From NCBI RefSeq assembly GCF_000738175.1, contig NZ_JFCH01000022.1:1-64000 (forward strand): 64,000 nt of DNA, in the 5' to 3' direction. This document shows positions 20,905-30,005 of this stretch, piece after piece. This DNA comes from Corynebacterium jeikeium. Its GTDB lineage: Bacteria; Actinomycetota; Actinomycetes; Mycobacteriales; Mycobacteriaceae. The notes beneath the pieces were generated by a model. That model had not been told where the DNA came from. It worked only from the letters and a program-made list of their open reading frames with translations, and ran no database searches. The stretch's first letter is position 1, and each line of letters starts with the position of its first letter. The translations under genes and the position numbers were made by a program.

Positions 20905-21879
20905 ATGGATTTTATTTATTATCCAGTGTCCGGCGTTTTGTGGTTCTGGCATAAGCTGTTCAGCTACGTCCTGAGCCCAGATTCGGGCATCACTTGGGCG
21001 CTGGCAATCATGTTCCTCGTGTTCACCATTCGTATTCTCTTGGTGAAGCCGATGGCCAATCAGCTGCGTTCCAGCCGCAAGATGCAAGAAATGCAGCCAA
21101 AGATGCAGGAGCTGCAGCGCAAGTACAAGAACGACCGCCAGACCCTGGCGATCGAGATGCGCAAGCTGCAGAAGGAGATGGGCGTAAACCCGTTGGCTTC
21201 TTGCCTGCCAATGCTGGTGCAGATGCCAATCTTCCTGGGTCTGTTCCACGTGCTTCGTTCCTTCAACCGTACGGGAACCGGTGTGGGTCAGCTGGGGATG
21301 ACGGTTGAGGAGACTCGTAATACCCCGAACTACTTCTTCGGCGTGGACGAGGTCCAGTCCTTCCTGGACGCTCGTATCTTCGGTACCCCGCTGTCCGGCT
21401 TCATCTCCATGGATCCGAACAACTACCGTGCGTTCTCTGCGGACGGTCACGTGGACTTCACCCGAACCAACATCATCATGGTTGTTGTGCCGCTGATGTT
21501 GCTGGCTTCCGTGCTGATGCACTTCTCTGCCCGCATGTCTATGGATCGCGCTGCCAAGCGTCGCGCAGAGAATCCGATCAAGGCGAACGATCCTAAGGCC
21601 ATGCAGTCTCAGATGCAGATGGACATGATGCAGAAGCTGATGCTCTGGGTCATGCCGGTTCTGTACCTGATGGGTGGTTTCGCTTGGCAGGTAGGGCTCG
21701 CCCTGTACATGGCTACGAACATGACTTGGTCCTACCTACAGCAGTACTTCCTCTACAAGAAGATGGATGCTGAGGAGGAAGCGGAGAAGGAAGCTATCGC
21801 CGCCTCCAAGCGCACTTCTGCCCCGAAGGTCGGTGTCCGTCCGGATAACCCGAAGAAGAAGGGTAAGAAGCGCAAGTAA
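20905..21879 (+). CDS. yidC: Membrane protein insertase YidC
   Basis: The start is taken at ATG 20905 (MDFIYYPVSGVLWFWHKLF), matching corynebacterial homologues, and gives 324 residues. The upstream in-frame start at 20848 adds non-conserved residues. YidC inserts and folds membrane proteins alone or with Sec. Hydrophobic segments fall near 5-25, 35-55, 100-120, 195-215 and 245-275, and a conserved Arg (TIRILLVKP) lies in the first core helix. A basic tail (KKKGKKRK) probably contacts the ribosome. It is followed by an intrinsic terminator. Confidence 0.95.
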   Translation: MDFIYYPVSGVLWFWHKLFSYVLSPDSGITWALAIMFLVFTIRILLVKPMANQLRSSRKMQEMQPKMQELQRKYKNDRQTLAIEMRKLQKEMGVNPLASCLPMLVQMPIFLGLFHVLRSFNRTGTGVGQLGMTVEETRNTPNYFFGVDEVQSFLDARIFGTPLSGFISMDPNNYRAFSADGHVDFTRTNIIMVVVPLMLLASVLMHFSARMSMDRAAKRRAENPIKANDPKAMQSQMQMDMMQKLMLWVMPVLYLMGGFAWQVGLALYMATNMTWSYLQQYFLYKKMDAEEEAEKEAIAASKRTSAPKVGVRPDNPKKKGKKRK

Positions 21880-21893
21880 CCCTTAAGCACTAC

Positions 21894-21929
21894 GAGCCGT
21901 CACCGGAAAGGTGGCGGCTCTTTTGTTTT
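21894..21929 (+). terminator. Intrinsic terminator after yidC
   Basis: GAGCCGTCACC-GGAAA-GGTGGCGGCTC forms an 11-bp stem with one G-T pair, followed by TTTTGTTTT. It ends the rpmH-rnpA-yidD-yidC operon. The jag/khpB gene, often found between yidC and rsmG, is absent. Confidence 0.9.
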
Positions 21930-21995
21930 CCTTAGGTCTTCTGTAACAGCCATTCGCTACTACGAGGCTCGGGTGCTGCTTAGTGCCGGATGGGC

Positions 21996-22003
21996 TATAG
22001 AAT
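21996..22003 (+). promoter_or_regulatory. -10 element of the rsmG-parAB promoter
   Basis: TATAGAAT is a strong extended -10 sequence placed after the yidC terminator and upstream of rsmG. It would start transcription near 22010, putting parS site 1 (22026-22041) within the early transcribed leader. Confidence 0.55.
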
Positions 22004-22025
22004 GGGTGGAGTAATAGAAGCCGAT

Positions 22026-22041
22026 TGTTTCACGTGAAACA
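22026..22041. promoter_or_regulatory. parS: parS site 1
   Basis: Perfect TGTTTCACGTGAAACA, the universal 16-bp ParB-binding palindrome, 36 bases upstream of rsmG. Confidence 0.97.
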
Positions 22042-22076
22042 TTGCCCCTACCTCCCACCGTTGAAGGAGTGTCTAG

Positions 22077-22745
22077 ATGGCGAATCGAGACGATGTAAAT
22101 ATACAGAGCCCGGAACTAGGTGAACCCCCAGCGGCCGCCCAGGAGGTTTTCGGGGATCGTCTACCCCTTGCCCGGGAGTATGCGGAGTTCTTGGCAACGG
22201 CTGGGATTGAAAGAGGATTGCTGGGCCCCCGCGAGGTTCCCCGTATCTGGGAGCGCCATGTTCTTAACTCCGCTGTCCTCGGGGAGGTAATTGATGAAGG
22301 TTCCCGTGTTGTGGACATTGGATCGGGTGCCGGCTTACCGGGTATCCCCTTGGCCATCGCGCGTCCGGATTTGAAGGTTCAGCTCCTGGAACCCTTGCTG
22401 CGACGTTATAACTTTCTGTCCGAGATCAACGATCGACTCGATTTGGGCTGCGAGGTCGTTCGCGGCCGCGCTGAAGAACCCGATGTGGTGAAGGCCTTGG
22501 GGGGTGCGGACGTCGCTACTTCTCGGGCTGTGGCACCGCTGGGCAAGCTCACCCGTTGGTCGCTCCCCCTAGTACGAATCGATGGAGCCATGAAGGCTCT
22601 CAAGGGAGGTTCGGTCGCAGAGGAACTCGAGCGAGACGCTAAGGAGATCACTAAGGCAGGCGGTGGCGATGGAACCATCCAGCTTGTTGGCGAGTCTAAA
22701 GTGGCTGAACCTACACACGTGATCACCATTCCGCGTATCAAGTAG
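22077..22745 (+). CDS. rsmG: 16S rRNA m7G527 methyltransferase RsmG (GidB)
   Basis: 222 residues. RsmG methylates N7 of G527 in 16S rRNA using S-adenosylmethionine; its loss gives low-level streptomycin resistance in many bacteria. The substrate-side motif is [13 protein letters not shown] and the SAM motif is [17 protein letters not shown], followed by [14 protein letters not shown]. The start ATG follows GAAGGAG. It sits between parS sites 1 and 2 and precedes parA by 97 bases, the conserved gid-parA-parB order. Confidence 0.96.
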   Translation: MANRDDVNIQSPELGEPPAAAQEVFGDRLPLAREYAEFLATAGIERGLLGPREVPRIWERHVLNSAVLGEVIDEGSRVVDIGSGAGLPGIPLAIARPDLKVQLLEPLLRRYNFLSEINDRLDLGCEVVRGRAEEPDVVKALGGADVATSRAVAPLGKLTRWSLPLVRIDGAMKALKGGSVAEELERDAKEITKAGGGDGTIQLVGESKVAEPTHVITIPRIK

Positions 22746-22797
22746 GGCTCTCATTGTGGCCTCTTTGAGGCTGATCTATCCTTTACATACACCTCGA

Positions 22798-22813
22798 TGT
22801 TTCACGTGAAACA
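22798..22813. promoter_or_regulatory. parS: parS site 2
   Basis: Perfect TGTTTCACGTGAAACA in the rsmG-parA spacer, 29 bases before parA. ParB bound here could also influence parAB transcription. Confidence 0.97.
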
Positions 22814-22842
22814 TCATCTTTCGACTTCAGGATTGGACATAG

Positions 22843-23781
22843 ATGTCGACCTTCGACATGGATGAAACACCCATTGGGCGAGCCGCCCAGCAGGCCGCGC
22901 GTTTGAAGAACCCAAACCGGAATAAGCTGCCGCGGCCGGAGAAGTGCAGGAAGATCACCATTGCCAACCAAAAGGGTGGCGTTGGTAAAACGACCTCTAC
23001 CGTGAACCTTGCTTGGTCACTCTCCCTTTTAGGCATGAAGGTGCTCGTTATTGACCTGGATCCGCAGGGTAATGCGTCGACGGCCCTCAACGCGGTGCAC
23101 CATACTGGAACACCCTCGTCTTATGAGGTTCTACTGAATGAGATGACTATCGACGAAGTGATGCAGGGCAACGAAGACAATGAGAACATCTTCTGCGTTC
23201 CCGCCACTATCGATCTTGCCGGCGCTGAGATCAACTTGGTGAATGAAGTACGTCGTGAGTACCGACTTTCTTCCGCTATCAGTGACGAGTGGATCGAAGA
23301 ACACGGCTTCGATTACGTCTTTATCGACTGTCCCCCATCCCTCGGGCTCCTGACGATCAATGCAATGACCGCCGTCAACGAGGTACTCATTCCGATTCAA
23401 TGTGAGTATTACGCCCTTGAAGGCGTAACCCAGTTGATCGATAACATCGCCATGATTCGGGAGAACTTGAATCAGAACCTCCATATTTCGGGCGTTCTAC
23501 TAACGATGTATGATGGTCGCACACGGCTGTCGCAGAACGTCAGCGACGATGTTCGTACCCACTTTGGCTCCGTGGTCTTGGATAACCATATTCCGCGTAA
23601 CGTCAAGGTATCCGAGGCTCCGAGTTACAACATGACAGTGTTGCAGTACGACGGTGGCGCGCCTGGTGCGCTTGCTTACTATGACGCAGCGAAGGAGTTC
23701 GCTCAAAGAGGCGACTATCTCCCGGCGGTGGAAACTGCACCGATCGGTATTGCCCCAGAACTCCATAATCAGGGTGATTAA
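22843..23781 (+). CDS. parA: Chromosome partitioning ATPase ParA
   Basis: 312 residues. The deviant Walker A motif KGGVGKTTS appears near residue 45 after IANQ, and a Walker B-like FIDCPPSLG follows, as in ParA/Soj ATPases. ParA forms nucleoid-bound gradients that pull the ParB-parS complex to the cell pole; in corynebacteria it also interacts with the polar growth machinery. A 35-residue non-conserved N-terminus precedes the ATPase domain. The stop is two bases before the parB start, so the pair is coupled. Confidence 0.96.
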   Translation: MSTFDMDETPIGRAAQQAARLKNPNRNKLPRPEKCRKITIANQKGGVGKTTSTVNLAWSLSLLGMKVLVIDLDPQGNASTALNAVHHTGTPSSYEVLLNEMTIDEVMQGNEDNENIFCVPATIDLAGAEINLVNEVRREYRLSSAISDEWIEEHGFDYVFIDCPPSLGLLTINAMTAVNEVLIPIQCEYYALEGVTQLIDNIAMIRENLNQNLHISGVLLTMYDGRTRLSQNVSDDVRTHFGSVVLDNHIPRNVKVSEAPSYNMTVLQYDGGAPGALAYYDAAKEFAQRGDYLPAVETAPIGIAPELHNQGD

Positions 23782-23783
23782 TA

Positions 23784-25319
23784 GTGGGGAAGCGCAATAA
23801 AAAAGATTCCAAATTGTCAAAAAAAGAGTTAAAGAGCGCAAAAAATACCGCATCCAAGGTTTCGGGTGACAACTCGAGCCTTAATCTGGTGGATCAAGCG
23901 CCTCAAAGTCAGGAGAGTCCGTTGCCGAAGAGCAAGCCGACGGGCGCGAAGATGCCCCAGAAAACTGAAAAAGGTCTACCTTCGAATACCGGACGAGTTC
24001 TAGGGGCGACCAAGCCCAGTGGCTCATCTCGAAAGCCGCAGATGCCCTCCCCTAATGCGGTAGGCAATGCCCGCCGCGGTGGGCTTGGCCGCGGTCTTGC
24101 ATCTCTTATCCCTACCGGGCCCGCTCGCCCATCCCTAGGGGACGGAGCTGCGGACATAGTACTGGGTAGCGGATCAGGCAGTAACAACGGAGCTAGGAGT
24201 TCCCATGTCGGCGCACAATCGCAAATCGGCGCAAAGGACTCTCGGGAAACAGATTCGCACAGCACCCCACATACTGACCAAGGAAAGCGACAAACGGGTC
24301 TGAGCGATTCTGATCAGTCGAATTTCGATGGCGTGAGTGCCGTTCAAGAGGGTACTTCGGGTATGGATCCGAAACGTCACAGTGACGCTTCAGGATCGGC
24401 TGCCCGGGAGTACTCCGGATTGGGAGGCGGAGTGTCTGAGGGTCGTTCCTCAGCTGCCACTGATTCGAATGTTTCACGTGAAACATCGCAAGACGATTTC
24501 GGGGCAACCTACCAAGAGCTCCCCCTCGACGCCATTCGTACAAATGCGAAGCAGCCGCGAGAGGTGTTTGACGAGGAGGCCCTCCAAGAACTCGTCCACT
24601 CCATCAAGGAGTTCGGGCTCATGCAGCCGATCGTCGTTCGTAAAGCTCCAGATGAGGATTCTACGTATGAGCTCATCATGGGCGAACGCCGTCTTCGAGC
24701 TGCGAATCGGGCCGGGTTCGAAGTAATCCCTGCAATCGTTCGGGAAACTGCTGACGATGAGATGCTCCGGGATGCGCTGCTGGAGAATATTCACCGTGTT
24801 CAGCTGAATCCACTAGAAGAAGCAGCTGCGTACCAGCAACTGATGGAGGAGTTCGGAGTAACCCAGGAGCAGCTGGCGAAGAAGATCGGGCGGTCTCGTC
24901 CGCTTATCACTAATATGATTCGCCTTCTTCAATTGCCTGTATCTGTGCAGCGGCGAGTCGGAGCCGGTGTGCTCAGTGCCGGCCACGCGCGTGCTCTACT
25001 CGGCTTGAAGAGTGGCGCGGAGGAGCAGGAGAAGCTTGCTACTCGTGTCGTAAGCGAGGGATTGAGTGTCCGCGCCACAGAAGAAGCAGTGACTCTTCTT
25101 AACCGAGGGGAAAAGGCAACTAGTGGCACAAAGCTCAGCGGTCGCACACCTCAGCAGCTGCCTGAAGATGTTTCCAACTGGATTGACAGCGCCTCTGATG
25201 CTCTGGAGACCAAGGTCAGTGTTCAGATGGGGAAGAAAAAGGGCAAGATTGTCGTTGAATTTGGTGGTCCTGAGGACTTCGACCGAATTGTCGAGCTGTT
25301 GAAGTTCAAGAAGCACTAG
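23784..25319 (+). CDS. parB: Chromosome partitioning protein ParB
   Basis: 511 residues, well above the usual 330-380. The first ~235 residues are a Ser/Gly/Lys-rich, probably disordered extension containing [11 protein letters not shown], the conserved ParA-activating peptide. The CTPase/ParB-N domain follows ([22 protein letters not shown], with [15 protein letters not shown]), then the helix-turn-helix ([23 protein letters not shown]) and the C-terminal dimerisation domain. GTG start at 23784. A perfect parS lies inside the coding sequence at 24471-24486. ParB spreads from the parS cluster and directs origin segregation. Confidence 0.96.
   Translation: MGKRNKKDSKLSKKELKSAKNTASKVSGDNSSLNLVDQAPQSQESPLPKSKPTGAKMPQKTEKGLPSNTGRVLGATKPSGSSRKPQMPSPNAVGNARRGGLGRGLASLIPTGPARPSLGDGAADIVLGSGSGSNNGARSSHVGAQSQIGAKDSRETDSHSTPHTDQGKRQTGLSDSDQSNFDGVSAVQEGTSGMDPKRHSDASGSAAREYSGLGGGVSEGRSSAATDSNVSRETSQDDFGATYQELPLDAIRTNAKQPREVFDEEALQELVHSIKEFGLMQPIVVRKAPDEDSTYELIMGERRLRAANRAGFEVIPAIVRETADDEMLRDALLENIHRVQLNPLEEAAAYQQLMEEFGVTQEQLAKKIGRSRPLITNMIRLLQLPVSVQRRVGAGVLSAGHARALLGLKSGAEEQEKLATRVVSEGLSVRATEEAVTLLNRGEKATSGTKLSGRTPQQLPEDVSNWIDSASDALETKVSVQMGKKKGKIVVEFGGPEDFDRIVELLKFKKH
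24471..24486. promoter_or_regulatory. parS: parS site 3 (inside parB)
   Basis: Perfect TGTTTCACGTGAAACA within the parB linker region, reading as VSRET in the protein. A parS inside its own ParB gene is also known in other bacteria. Confidence 0.97.
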
Positions 25320-25417
25320 AACGCTTATTCTAACCACGACAAATCCCAACCTGGGGAAGACCAACTAGGCAAAGCGAACCAGCACAAAGCGAAATATAAC
25401 CAAAGGAGCAGATTCTT

Positions 25418-25999
25418 ATGTCTCTGACCGTAAGTGAAGCTATTACCTCTCGCCGAGCAACGCGCCAGTACACCGATCAGGCGATTCCCGCTGAAGTCTT
25501 GGATCGAGTGGTTCAGAATGCCCTCGAAGCCCCTAGTGCATTTAATGCGCAGATGCGTGACCTGGTAGTTGTCCAGGATGAGGCCGTTAAGCAGGCGATT
25601 TTCGACGCCTCGGGGCAACAGCAGTTCCTAGATGCGCCCGTGGTATTCGTGGTGGTCGGCCGATCCGAGGTGGTGCCGGACGATGCTGAGAAGATTCTCG
25701 GAGCAGATCTAACGGAGAAGGTTCGTGGTTTCAACGGCTCGGCATCCGCGGAGAAGCTTCGCGAAATTGGTATTCGAGATGCCATGCTGGTTGCAGGATT
25801 CCTGCTACTTGCAGCCCAGGAACAGGGTCTGGCTACCTCCCCCACCACCGGTTGGAACGAAGATGGCGTCAAGAAGGCAATTGGCCTCGAGGGGCGCGAC
25901 GACCGATCAATCGCTCTCGTAGTGGCTGCGGGCTACGCCAATGAAGAACCCACTCATCCAGGCCGTGCGGCGAACCGACGAGTGAATGACCACTATTAA
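25418..25999 (+). CDS. Nitroreductase-family flavoprotein
   Basis: 193 residues of the FMN-dependent nitroreductase family. The N-terminal SRRATRQYTDQAIP holds the phosphate-binding Arg pair, and APSAFNAQ resembles the NAPS/SPSA cofactor-contact motif. A GWNEDGVKKAIGL region and the C-terminal ALVVAAGY and NRRVNDHY complete the fold. Such enzymes reduce nitro groups, quinones or flavins with NAD(P)H. The ATG has AAAGGAG upstream. It is 98 bases after parB and ends before a combined parS-terminator. The physiological substrate is unknown. Confidence 0.85.
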   Translation: MSLTVSEAITSRRATRQYTDQAIPAEVLDRVVQNALEAPSAFNAQMRDLVVVQDEAVKQAIFDASGQQQFLDAPVVFVVVGRSEVVPDDAEKILGADLTEKVRGFNGSASAEKLREIGIRDAMLVAGFLLLAAQEQGLATSPTTGWNEDGVKKAIGLEGRDDRSIALVVAAGYANEEPTHPGRAANRRVNDHY

Positions 26000-26021
26000 T
26001 CGGTTGCTCTTCCACTTCTAA

Positions 26022-26056
26022 CCCCGATGTTTCACGTGAAACATCGGGGTTTTGTG
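26022..26056 (+). terminator. Terminator hairpin after the nitroreductase gene, built on parS site 4
   Basis: The parS core at 26028-26043 is extended on both sides by CCCCGA and TCGGGG, making a 28-bp perfect palindrome (26022-26049), followed by TTTTGTG. As RNA it is a hairpin with a U-tract, so one sequence can act as ParB-binding site and transcription terminator. Confidence 0.8.
26028..26043. promoter_or_regulatory. parS: parS site 4
   Basis: Perfect TGTTTCACGTGAAACA at the centre of the terminator palindrome; the most origin-distal of the four sites in the window. Confidence 0.97.
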
Positions 26057-26202
26057 TAACGAAAAACTAGCGATTTTGCCACGGGAATGATTGGTCCCCT
26101 ATAGGATTCTCGTAGAAACCAACCGCACGCAGCGGATTGCGCATTCCAGACTCGCTACTTTCAGGGACTCTTGGATGTCTTCAACGAACAGAAAGGAGCG
26201 CT

Positions 26203-27189
26203 GTGGAAGTACATATTAAAGCCATCACGCCTCAGTGTTCCGAAGATCTAGAGCCCAGTGCTGCGGCATCGACTTTCTGGGCGCTCCCCCCGGCTTACGG
26301 GACTCAGCGTAGTTCAGCCAAGGATCCGCTATTCGATAAGCAAGTATGGCTGCAGAATGTCCTGCTGGAATGGGGAATCTGCGGCTACACGGCCTTCGTC
26401 AGCGCCGGAGGTGCAGGTACTCGCCCAGTTCCAGCAGCGACGGTCTTCTTCGCTCCTGCGCGCTATATGCAGGGCATCGCGAACATGCCAACTGGGCCGA
26501 TCTCCCCTGATGCAATCCTGCTGAGCACCGTCCACGTGGCGGTTCCGTATATGGGCCTATATCTGGAACATCAACTCATCGATACTGTGCTTACCGAGGC
26601 GCACCGACGGGGAGTCAAGGCAGTAGAGGCTTTCGCTCGAGTTGAGGACTTTGACGAGGAGTTTGCACGGCAGCTCAACGAGCCTTCGTGGCAGAAGGTG
26701 CGGGACGAGACAAAAAAAGAAGAAAGCGGATACAGCGCGCTCGAATCTCTCAAGTATGTGCCCGAATCCTATCGGGGCTGGAAGACCGCCGCGGAAACCC
26801 ACGGGGGCAACGCGGACATTTTGGATAGCGCCCCGATGCTCTCCGAGGACATTCTCGAGGCGGAGGGTTTCAAGGTGGTTAAACACCACCGACACTTCCC
26901 ACGCTATCGCTTTGAGATCAACGGGCCCCATAGCCTCTTTGGGGACTTTGCTGAAGAGGATCACGCACAGGTCAATGGACCGGAGAAGATTTCCACGGTA
27001 ATTGGTGGAAACCAGACACTAAAACTAACTGGAACGTCTAGAACGCTCGCAACGCGCGGAAACCCTGAAACGCCCGGCAGTTCTGGAAGTCTCGCAGCGC
27101 TTGGACGAGGCAGAACGTCCAGCCGGATGACTAAGCTCAGTCAAGCCAGTCCGGAGCAGAATCTACTTGTTCGGAAGCTCTTCCTGTAG
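26203..27189 (+). CDS. GNAT-like acetyltransferase-fold protein (Rv3916c-like)
   Basis: The start is GTG at 26203, five bases after AAAGGAG; the frame is open from 26137 but has no better start. 328 residues. The region from about residue 70 to 150 (PVPAATVFFAPARYM to LEHQLIDTVLTEAHRRGVKAVEAFAR) resembles a GNAT N-acetyltransferase core. The C-terminal ~70 residues are Gly/Ser/Thr-rich and weakly conserved. The place between parB and cwlM, on the opposite strand to cwlM, is conserved in mycobacteria. It converges with cwlM and overlaps it by 27 bases. Substrate is unknown. Confidence 0.7.
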   Translation: MEVHIKAITPQCSEDLEPSAAASTFWALPPAYGTQRSSAKDPLFDKQVWLQNVLLEWGICGYTAFVSAGGAGTRPVPAATVFFAPARYMQGIANMPTGPISPDAILLSTVHVAVPYMGLYLEHQLIDTVLTEAHRRGVKAVEAFARVEDFDEEFARQLNEPSWQKVRDETKKEESGYSALESLKYVPESYRGWKTAAETHGGNADILDSAPMLSEDILEAEGFKVVKHHRHFPRYRFEINGPHSLFGDFAEEDHAQVNGPEKISTVIGGNQTLKLTGTSRTLATRGNPETPGSSGSLAALGRGRTSSRMTKLSQASPEQNLLVRKLFL

Positions 27190-28362
27190 GAGCTCCACAA
27201 AGCTGAAGGTGCCAGTGGCGTGGACGTCCTTGTCCAGCAGGTATAGGCGCTTCACGGCCACTACGATGGCCTCGGCGATGGTATCGCGCATCGCGGGATC
27301 AGTGAGAATCTCTACGTCCTTCGGGCTGGTCAGGTAACCGGGCACGACCTGCACCGTCGGCATGCTGGTCAGGCGCAGAATGTCCCACGTCTGACCGTGG
27401 TTAAAGCAGTTCTGCAGCGGGGTGCGGGCTACAATCTCGCGCTGAATAAAGCCGGAGAGCTTCTCGCCCACCATCGACGAGTAGCCCGTCAGCGAGCCAA
27501 AGTAGAACGTTGCTGCGCCGTTGGCCTTCTCGTTTGGGTAGATGTCGGCACGCAGGCTAATCATGACATCCGCGCCGAAAGCATTTGCGATGTTCGCACG
27601 ATCCTGGTTAGTGGGGTTGGCGGACCGGGGGCGCGAAAGAATAGTTTCCATTCCCGCTGCAATCATGCGGCCCTCTACCCTGCCGGCGAGATCCCAGAGG
27701 ATCTCCTCCTCCGAGATCTGTCCGAAGGGGCCGTCAACGATGTATCCCTTGTCCGAGCCGCCGAGACCCGGGTCAATCACCACGCGTTTGCCGGTCAGCT
27801 GTGGCCCGGCGGAGCGAATCTGTTCCTTCTCTCGAATGGATTGGGGCGAACCGCCGGTGATTCTCCGTCCCAGGTAAGACAGGGCGCGCAAAGTATCTGG
27901 ACCAACCACGCCGTCGTTGTTTAGCCCGTAGTTCAGCTGGTAGTTCACCACGGCGGAGTGGGTACGCGGGCCGAAGTGGCCATCCACACGGCTGGTGTAG
28001 AAGCCCAGGTCGTGCAGCTGAGTCTGCAGTTGCGCCACGTCGTCGCCGACGAACTGGTTGCCCTGGAGCGAGAGCACACGCGCCCCCAATGTGTAGGAGG
28101 CCTCACGTAGCGCACGCAACGTGCCGGGAGTGATGGTGCCGTCGGCGATAATGCCGCGCTGCTGCTGAAACGCCTTTAGTGCCTCCGCCAGCGCTTCGTC
28201 GAAAACTTCTTCCTCGCTGGTCCAGCGCTGCGACTTGCTGCCGGTCGCGTCGCCTTCATACCCTTCCAGCAGCCCGAGGCGCGCCAAGGTGCCACGGACC
28301 TCGGCGACGCGCGGGCTGCGGTCGCCGACCTGGAGAAGCAAACGATCCACTGGGTTCAACAC
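27163..28362 (-). CDS. cwlM: CwlM-type amidase-fold regulator of peptidoglycan synthesis (probable pseudoenzyme)
   Basis: 399 residues. Two peptidoglycan-binding-1 repeats (about 10-90 and 100-165) precede an Amidase_3 domain (about 190-375). In active amidases a zinc His is found in DPGHGG and another in SIHAN; here these are DPGLGG (Leu200) and SLRAD (Arg271), so zinc catalysis should be lost. The same losses occur in mycobacterial CwlM, which when phosphorylated activates MurA. The likely role is regulation of precursor supply rather than wall cleavage. GTG start at 28362 (an alternative GTG lies four codons later). A GlxR-type site lies 44 bases upstream. Confidence 0.88.
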   Translation of the reverse strand: MLNPVDRLLLQVGDRSPRVAEVRGTLARLGLLEGYEGDATGSKSQRWTSEEEVFDEALAEALKAFQQQRGIIADGTITPGTLRALREASYTLGARVLSLQGNQFVGDDVAQLQTQLHDLGFYTSRVDGHFGPRTHSAVVNYQLNYGLNNDGVVGPDTLRALSYLGRRITGGSPQSIREKEQIRSAGPQLTGKRVVIDPGLGGSDKGYIVDGPFGQISEEEILWDLAGRVEGRMIAAGMETILSRPRSANPTNQDRANIANAFGADVMISLRADIYPNEKANGAATFYFGSLTGYSSMVGEKLSGFIQREIVARTPLQNCFNHGQTWDILRLTSMPTVQVVPGYLTSPKDVEILTDPAMRDTIAEAIVVAVKRLYLLDKDVHATGTFSFVELLQEELPNK

Positions 28363-28405
28363 TCCAATTCTTCAAACTTTCGCGGCCTAGAGCCACTTTA
28401 TCCAC

Positions 28406-28421
28406 TGTGATCCAGATCACA
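28406..28421. promoter_or_regulatory. GlxR (CRP-type) binding site
   Basis: TGTGATCCAGATCACA has perfect TGTGA-N6-TCACA arms, the consensus of the corynebacterial cAMP-responsive regulator GlxR. It lies between the trxA stop and the cwlM start, 44 bases before cwlM, in reach of a cwlM promoter. Confidence 0.75.
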
Positions 28422-28523
28422 TTTAAGATCTTTCGCCGACAGTGGCGAGCCATAGGTGCAATTCTAGGGACAAATTAAACAATCTGCTTCACTTGCAGGT
28501 CAGGCGTGTTTTATCAGCTGTTC

Positions 28524-28847
28524 TTAAAGCTGCGCCTCAATCGCAGAGCGCAGCGTGTCCCGATCCTGGGCGCCGGTGAATTCCGCGACCTTCTCCCCGT
28601 CCTTGAAAACCATGAGGGCGGGAATGGACATGACCTGAAACATGGCGCCCAACATGCGCTCCTCATCGACGTTCACCTTGGCAATCTTCGCCTTGCCATC
28701 GAACTCCGTCGCCAGCTCGTCGAGAATGGGCGTCATAGCTAAACAAGGGCGGCACCATTCGGCCCAGAAGTCGACAAGAACAGGCTGAGTAGCTTCGACG
28801 ACCTCGGACTTGAAGGTGGATTGGGTGACGTTCACGATGTCGGACAT
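28524..28847 (-). CDS. trxA: Thioredoxin with a CRPC active site
   Basis: 107 residues, normal thioredoxin length. Thioredoxin reduces protein disulphides and is recharged by TrxB with NADPH. The fold markers PVLVDFWAEWC, KVNVDEE and SIPALMVFKDGE are present, including the cis-Pro (IPAL). The active site is WCRPC instead of WCGPC; the intervening dipeptide tunes redox potential, so reactivity may differ. The gene follows trxB by 123 bases in the same direction, as in mycobacterial trxB2-trxC. Confidence 0.95.
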   Translation of the reverse strand: MSDIVNVTQSTFKSEVVEATQPVLVDFWAEWCRPCLAMTPILDELATEFDGKAKIAKVNVDEERMLGAMFQVMSIPALMVFKDGEKVAEFTGAQDRDTLRSAIEAQL

Positions 28848-28970
28848 AGTGGCGACAAACCTCCTGGTTGGGAGCGCTTTTCTTTAGGTTGGAGGTTACC
28901 CTTCAACATGCAAGTATCTTATGCCCGACCGGCCATAGTTACCTAACGGTGACCGAACTTATCCGATCCG

Positions 28971-30005
28971 TTACAGGGCGGCGAGGTAAGCCTCGGCGTC
29001 CAGGGCGGCGCGGCAGCCCGAGCCAGCTGCGGTGATGGCCTGCTGGTAGTGGGAATCCACGAGGTCGCCCGCTGCGAATACACCCGGCAGGCTAGTGCGG
29101 GTGGAGGGCTCCTCGACCTTCACGTAGCCGTTCTCCTGCAGCTCCACCTGACCTTCGAAGACGGTGGTGCGCGGGTCGTGGCCAATGGCGACGAACATGG
29201 CGTCCATCGCAACGTCCTTCTGCTCGCCGGTCTGAGTGTCCTCCACCACCAGCGTGTCCACGGACTTGTCGCCCTTGACCTCCACGACCTTCGCGTTGGT
29301 CAGGAACTTGATCTTCGGGTTGTTGCGGGCGCGCTCCTCCATGATCTTGGAGGCGCGGAACTCGTCACGACGGTGAATGATGGTGACGTTCTCGCCGAAC
29401 TTCGTCAGGAAGTCGGCCTCCTCCATCGCGGAATCGCCGCCGCCGACCACAGCGATCTGCTTGTCCTTGAAGAAGAAACCATCGCAGGTCGCACAGGCGG
29501 ATACACCGCGGCCGAGCATCTCCTGCTCGCCAGGAACGTGCAGGTAGCGCGGGGCGGCGCCGGTAGCCAGGATCACGGCGCGGGCCTGGTACTCCTCGCC
29601 ATAGGCCCACACCTTCTTGATCTCGCCGGTCAGGTCGACCTTCTCCACATCCTCCTGGCGCAGGTCAGCGCCGAAACGCTCGGCCTGGGCGCGCATTTCT
29701 TCCATAAGATCCGGGCCCATAATGCCCTTCTGGAAGCCCGGGAAGTTCTCCACCTCGGTGGTCTGCATCAGCAGGCCGCCGTACTCTACGCCCTCGAAAA
29801 CCACCGGGTTCAGCTCGGCGCGTGCCGCGTATACAGCAGCGGTGTAACCCGCGGGCCCGGAGCCGATAATGATGACGTCATGAACCTTGCCTGCCTCTGC
29901 GTTTGCAGCGCCGTCTGCGCTGGTAGCGCTGGCGTTATCCGCGTCCGCGGCACCCTTCGAATCATTGCTGAGAATACCGCTGGCCTGCAGGAATGGCTGG
30001 TTCAT
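28971..30005 (-). CDS. trxB: Thioredoxin reductase
   Basis: 344 residues. The FAD motif is [16 protein letters not shown], the redox-active pair is CATCDGFFF, and the NADPH motif is [12 protein letters not shown]. It transfers electrons from NADPH to thioredoxin. The first ~40 residues are an Ala/Asp/Ser-rich extension not seen in typical TrxB, with no internal start that would remove it (the codon at the expected V is GTT). It lies 38 bases downstream of sigM; in corynebacteria SigM controls thioredoxin-system genes under disulphide stress. Confidence 0.96.
   Translation of the reverse strand: MNQPFLQASGILSNDSKGAADADNASATSADGAANAEAGKVHDVIIIGSGPAGYTAAVYAARAELNPVVFEGVEYGGLLMQTTEVENFPGFQKGIMGPDLMEEMRAQAERFGADLRQEDVEKVDLTGEIKKVWAYGEEYQARAVILATGAAPRYLHVPGEQEMLGRGVSACATCDGFFFKDKQIAVVGGGDSAMEEADFLTKFGENVTIIHRRDEFRASKIMEERARNNPKIKFLTNAKVVEVKGDKSVDTLVVEDTQTGEQKDVAMDAMFVAIGHDPRTTVFEGQVELQENGYVKVEEPSTRTSLPGVFAAGDLVDSHYQQAITAAGSGCRAALDAEAYLAAL

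Noticed and set aside
24376-24392. 16-base match GTCACAGTGACGCTTC shared with 51812-51827
   Set aside because: One such exact match is near chance expectation in 64 kb, and part of it is the common TGACGC motif.
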